Source of the DNA: Pelargonium x hortorum
Lineage: Eukaryota > Streptophyta > Magnoliopsida > Geraniales > Geraniaceae
Assembly: GCA_036897525.1 (NCBI GenBank)
Contig: JAYMTJ010000045.1
Span: 23,351 to 87,350 of the forward strand
Reading direction: 5' to 3'
DNA: 64,000 nt
In this document: positions 62,420 to 64,000 of the stretch, one piece after another
Layout of the letters: the number at the start of each line of letters is the position of its first letter
How positions within the stretch are numbered: the first letter of the stretch is position 1
Translations under genes and position numbers: made by a program
Notes under the pieces: generated by a model
What the model was told of the DNA's origin: nothing
Seen by the model: the letters and a program-made list of their open reading frames with translations, nothing else
Database searches by the model: none

Positions 62420-63423
62420 TTACTAATGTGTCAACCTCCTAACCCATGGTTACTCGGTAAGATAGATTAGATGTACTCTATACACTAACAAAGTTTCTTT
62501 ACTCCCTAACGATAAACTGCAGAGAACAAAAGTAATACCAATCTATACGAATTAAACTATCACAATTACTAGAAGAATCTAACTCTTAAGCTTCTCTACC
62601 CTTCTTAAAGCAAAGTAACTTATTGAAAAAAGTATTGCGCTCCTGGATATAGATTTTCTCTTACTTACAGAGTATTAATGAAATTGCATTTCCTTTTTTT
62701 TATACAACTCTCTCTCTGGAGGCTTCTCGGGACCTATGAACGATACTTAGTATAAACCAGAGGAGCGATATCCCGAAATGCTAAATTTCTACTAAGAGTA
62801 GTATTAGCTTTGAGTACGGCTTTCATAACTAGGATTAGCCTACCAGCCTGAGTTATAGTTTCTTTCGAATTAAAATAGAAAAGGACTGCCTTGGGTTTCT
62901 CTAACATCAGGGACTCGATACAAAACATAGAAATAGGAAAAGAGCTTATAATTTACAGGGGCAGTCCTTAGCAAGATCCATAAATTACTTATTCCTAAAT
63001 AGTCTATTTGGCGTGCCCGCGACCGGTACTTTTTGAAGAATTTTAACGTTATCCCGTACTTTTCCTGGCAGTCCTCCTTTTATTAGACAAAGTGCCCCTT
63101 TTAATGATACTGAACAGAGCTATCAACCCGGCGGAAAGACTTCCTTACCTTAGGTTGTAACATATTTCCGCAGATCTTTTAAAGTAAAAAGTAGGTAACT
63201 CCACAAAAGACAGAGTCATTTTTTTAGAGAGTAACAGGGTGTTTCAAATCTTCTTAAACTTTACTCTTTCAAAAAACTTGGGTAGAACAGGAGAGAGTAA
63301 AGTCCAGTTCCTCATTTACCGATAAAACGTGAACTCTTAATATAAAGGTATATTGGTTTTAAAGATACCCTACCCCGGACTAAAAAACTAAAAACTGAAG
63401 TAAGAGCTTAATCTAATTTAATA

Positions 63424-63440
63424 GCTTACATTGTGTAAGC
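63424..63440. other. perfect seven-base-pair hairpin
   Basis: GCTTACA-TTG-TGTAAGC, isolated in AT-rich DNA. It is within what chance would give. Confidence 0.2.
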
Positions 63441-63913
63441 CAACTGCCTTGTTTATACATCATCAAGAGTGTCCTTTTTGGGTGCCGTGGAATCCTCCTA
63501 GAAAAGAGTCCGAAGTTAGTTGCATAACACCCAAATAAGGGTTTAGAAAGTCTAGTTTAGTATCTTATAGAGAAGGTGCCCTTTAATTATCTATTAAATT
63601 CTAAACAAGAAAAGGAAGCATTTACTTATATGTTCCTACCATACATAGGAGGGTTATCCGTTGGTATAAAGTGGATTTAAAAGGGATTCCTCTATTTTTT
63701 TACAAATCATACTTACAGAATCCGAGACCGAGATTGAATACCCCAACTCCCTATAAAAGTTCAAAGAGATACATGCAACTCTGTTCATGAATTTCTTTCT
63801 TTTTTTAAGTATCCAGGACAGTAGAGAAGCTTGTTATGGAATGGAGGCTTCTTTTCTTTTGTTCCCTGCTTTTGTACTCTAGTATTTTATTTAGAAAGAG
63901 TTTCTAAAAGGTT

Positions 63914-63937
63914 AAAGAAGAAGAAGAAGAAGAAGAG
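63914..63937. repeat. microsatellite (GAA)n
   Basis: About seven GAA units near the window end. Confidence 0.95.
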
Positions 63938-64000
63938 ATCTAGATAGATTAGAACTAGGTTAATCTAAAATTCTTGCTGAAATCAAGAGTTATGACCCTT

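Larger units (their letters stand above)
62420..64000. other. gene-free end of the window
   Basis: AT-rich DNA with hairpin 63424 and the GAA microsatellite. Nothing else is recognised. Confidence 0.4.

Noticed and set aside
1-64000. CRISPR arrays, insertion sequences, integrases, rRNA genes or phage genes.
   Set aside because: I found no regularly spaced direct repeats, no transposase-length frame and no rRNA signature words on either strand.

Overview
The window reads as gene-free, AT-rich organellar DNA of a plant. By eye about one third of the bases are G or C, and stop codons are dense in all six frames. No open frame of gene length matches a protein I recognise, and I see no rRNA, insertion sequence, CRISPR array or intact tRNA. 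The firmest identification is a pair of damaged tRNA genes on the minus strand at 32195-32390, trnN(GUU)-like followed by mitochondrial-type trnY(GUA)-like. Their order and orientation match the trnN-trnY pair that precedes nad2 in seed-plant mitochondrial genomes. I therefore infer a plant mitochondrial genome of the expanded, gene-poor kind, though G+C is lower than is usual for flowering-plant mtDNA. A nuclear copy of such DNA cannot be excluded.

Layout. Long stretches of AT-rich filler alternate with islands of more mixed sequence. Approximate islands are 1-1900, 2390-2760, 4540-5060, 14540-17230, 22840-24000, 26380-27380, 30330-32460, 33170-33990, 39060-39620, 49130-49480, 52740-53340, 56820-57440 and 61640-62600. 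The islands share short, strongly diverged repeats with one another, some collinear over 60 to 150 bases and some inverted. They look like old duplicated mitochondrial sequence that has decayed. The filler carries microsatellites, homopolymers, short G/C-core palindromes and scattered tRNA-like pieces.

Most notable content. (1) A tRNA graveyard: about ten tRNA T-arm-like relics, among them trnfM-like and trnQ-like pieces, in addition to the trnN/trnY pair. (2) A three-copy minus-strand element at 37.9, 38.5 and 62.3 kb whose copies keep the same reading frame open and share peptide features (KEIE..DQKTE, LSLKxQK). (3) Two hairpins of the same unusual design, CCGC/GCGG with A and T flanks and a bulged C, at 43.2 and 60.2 kb. 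(4) A cluster of hairpins at 51.16-51.28 kb. (5) Several diverged repeat families linking the islands.

There are no working genes here to assemble into a pathway. The window is best read as a record of recombination, duplication and gene decay. All family assignments and repeat alignments were made by eye and need computed alignments.
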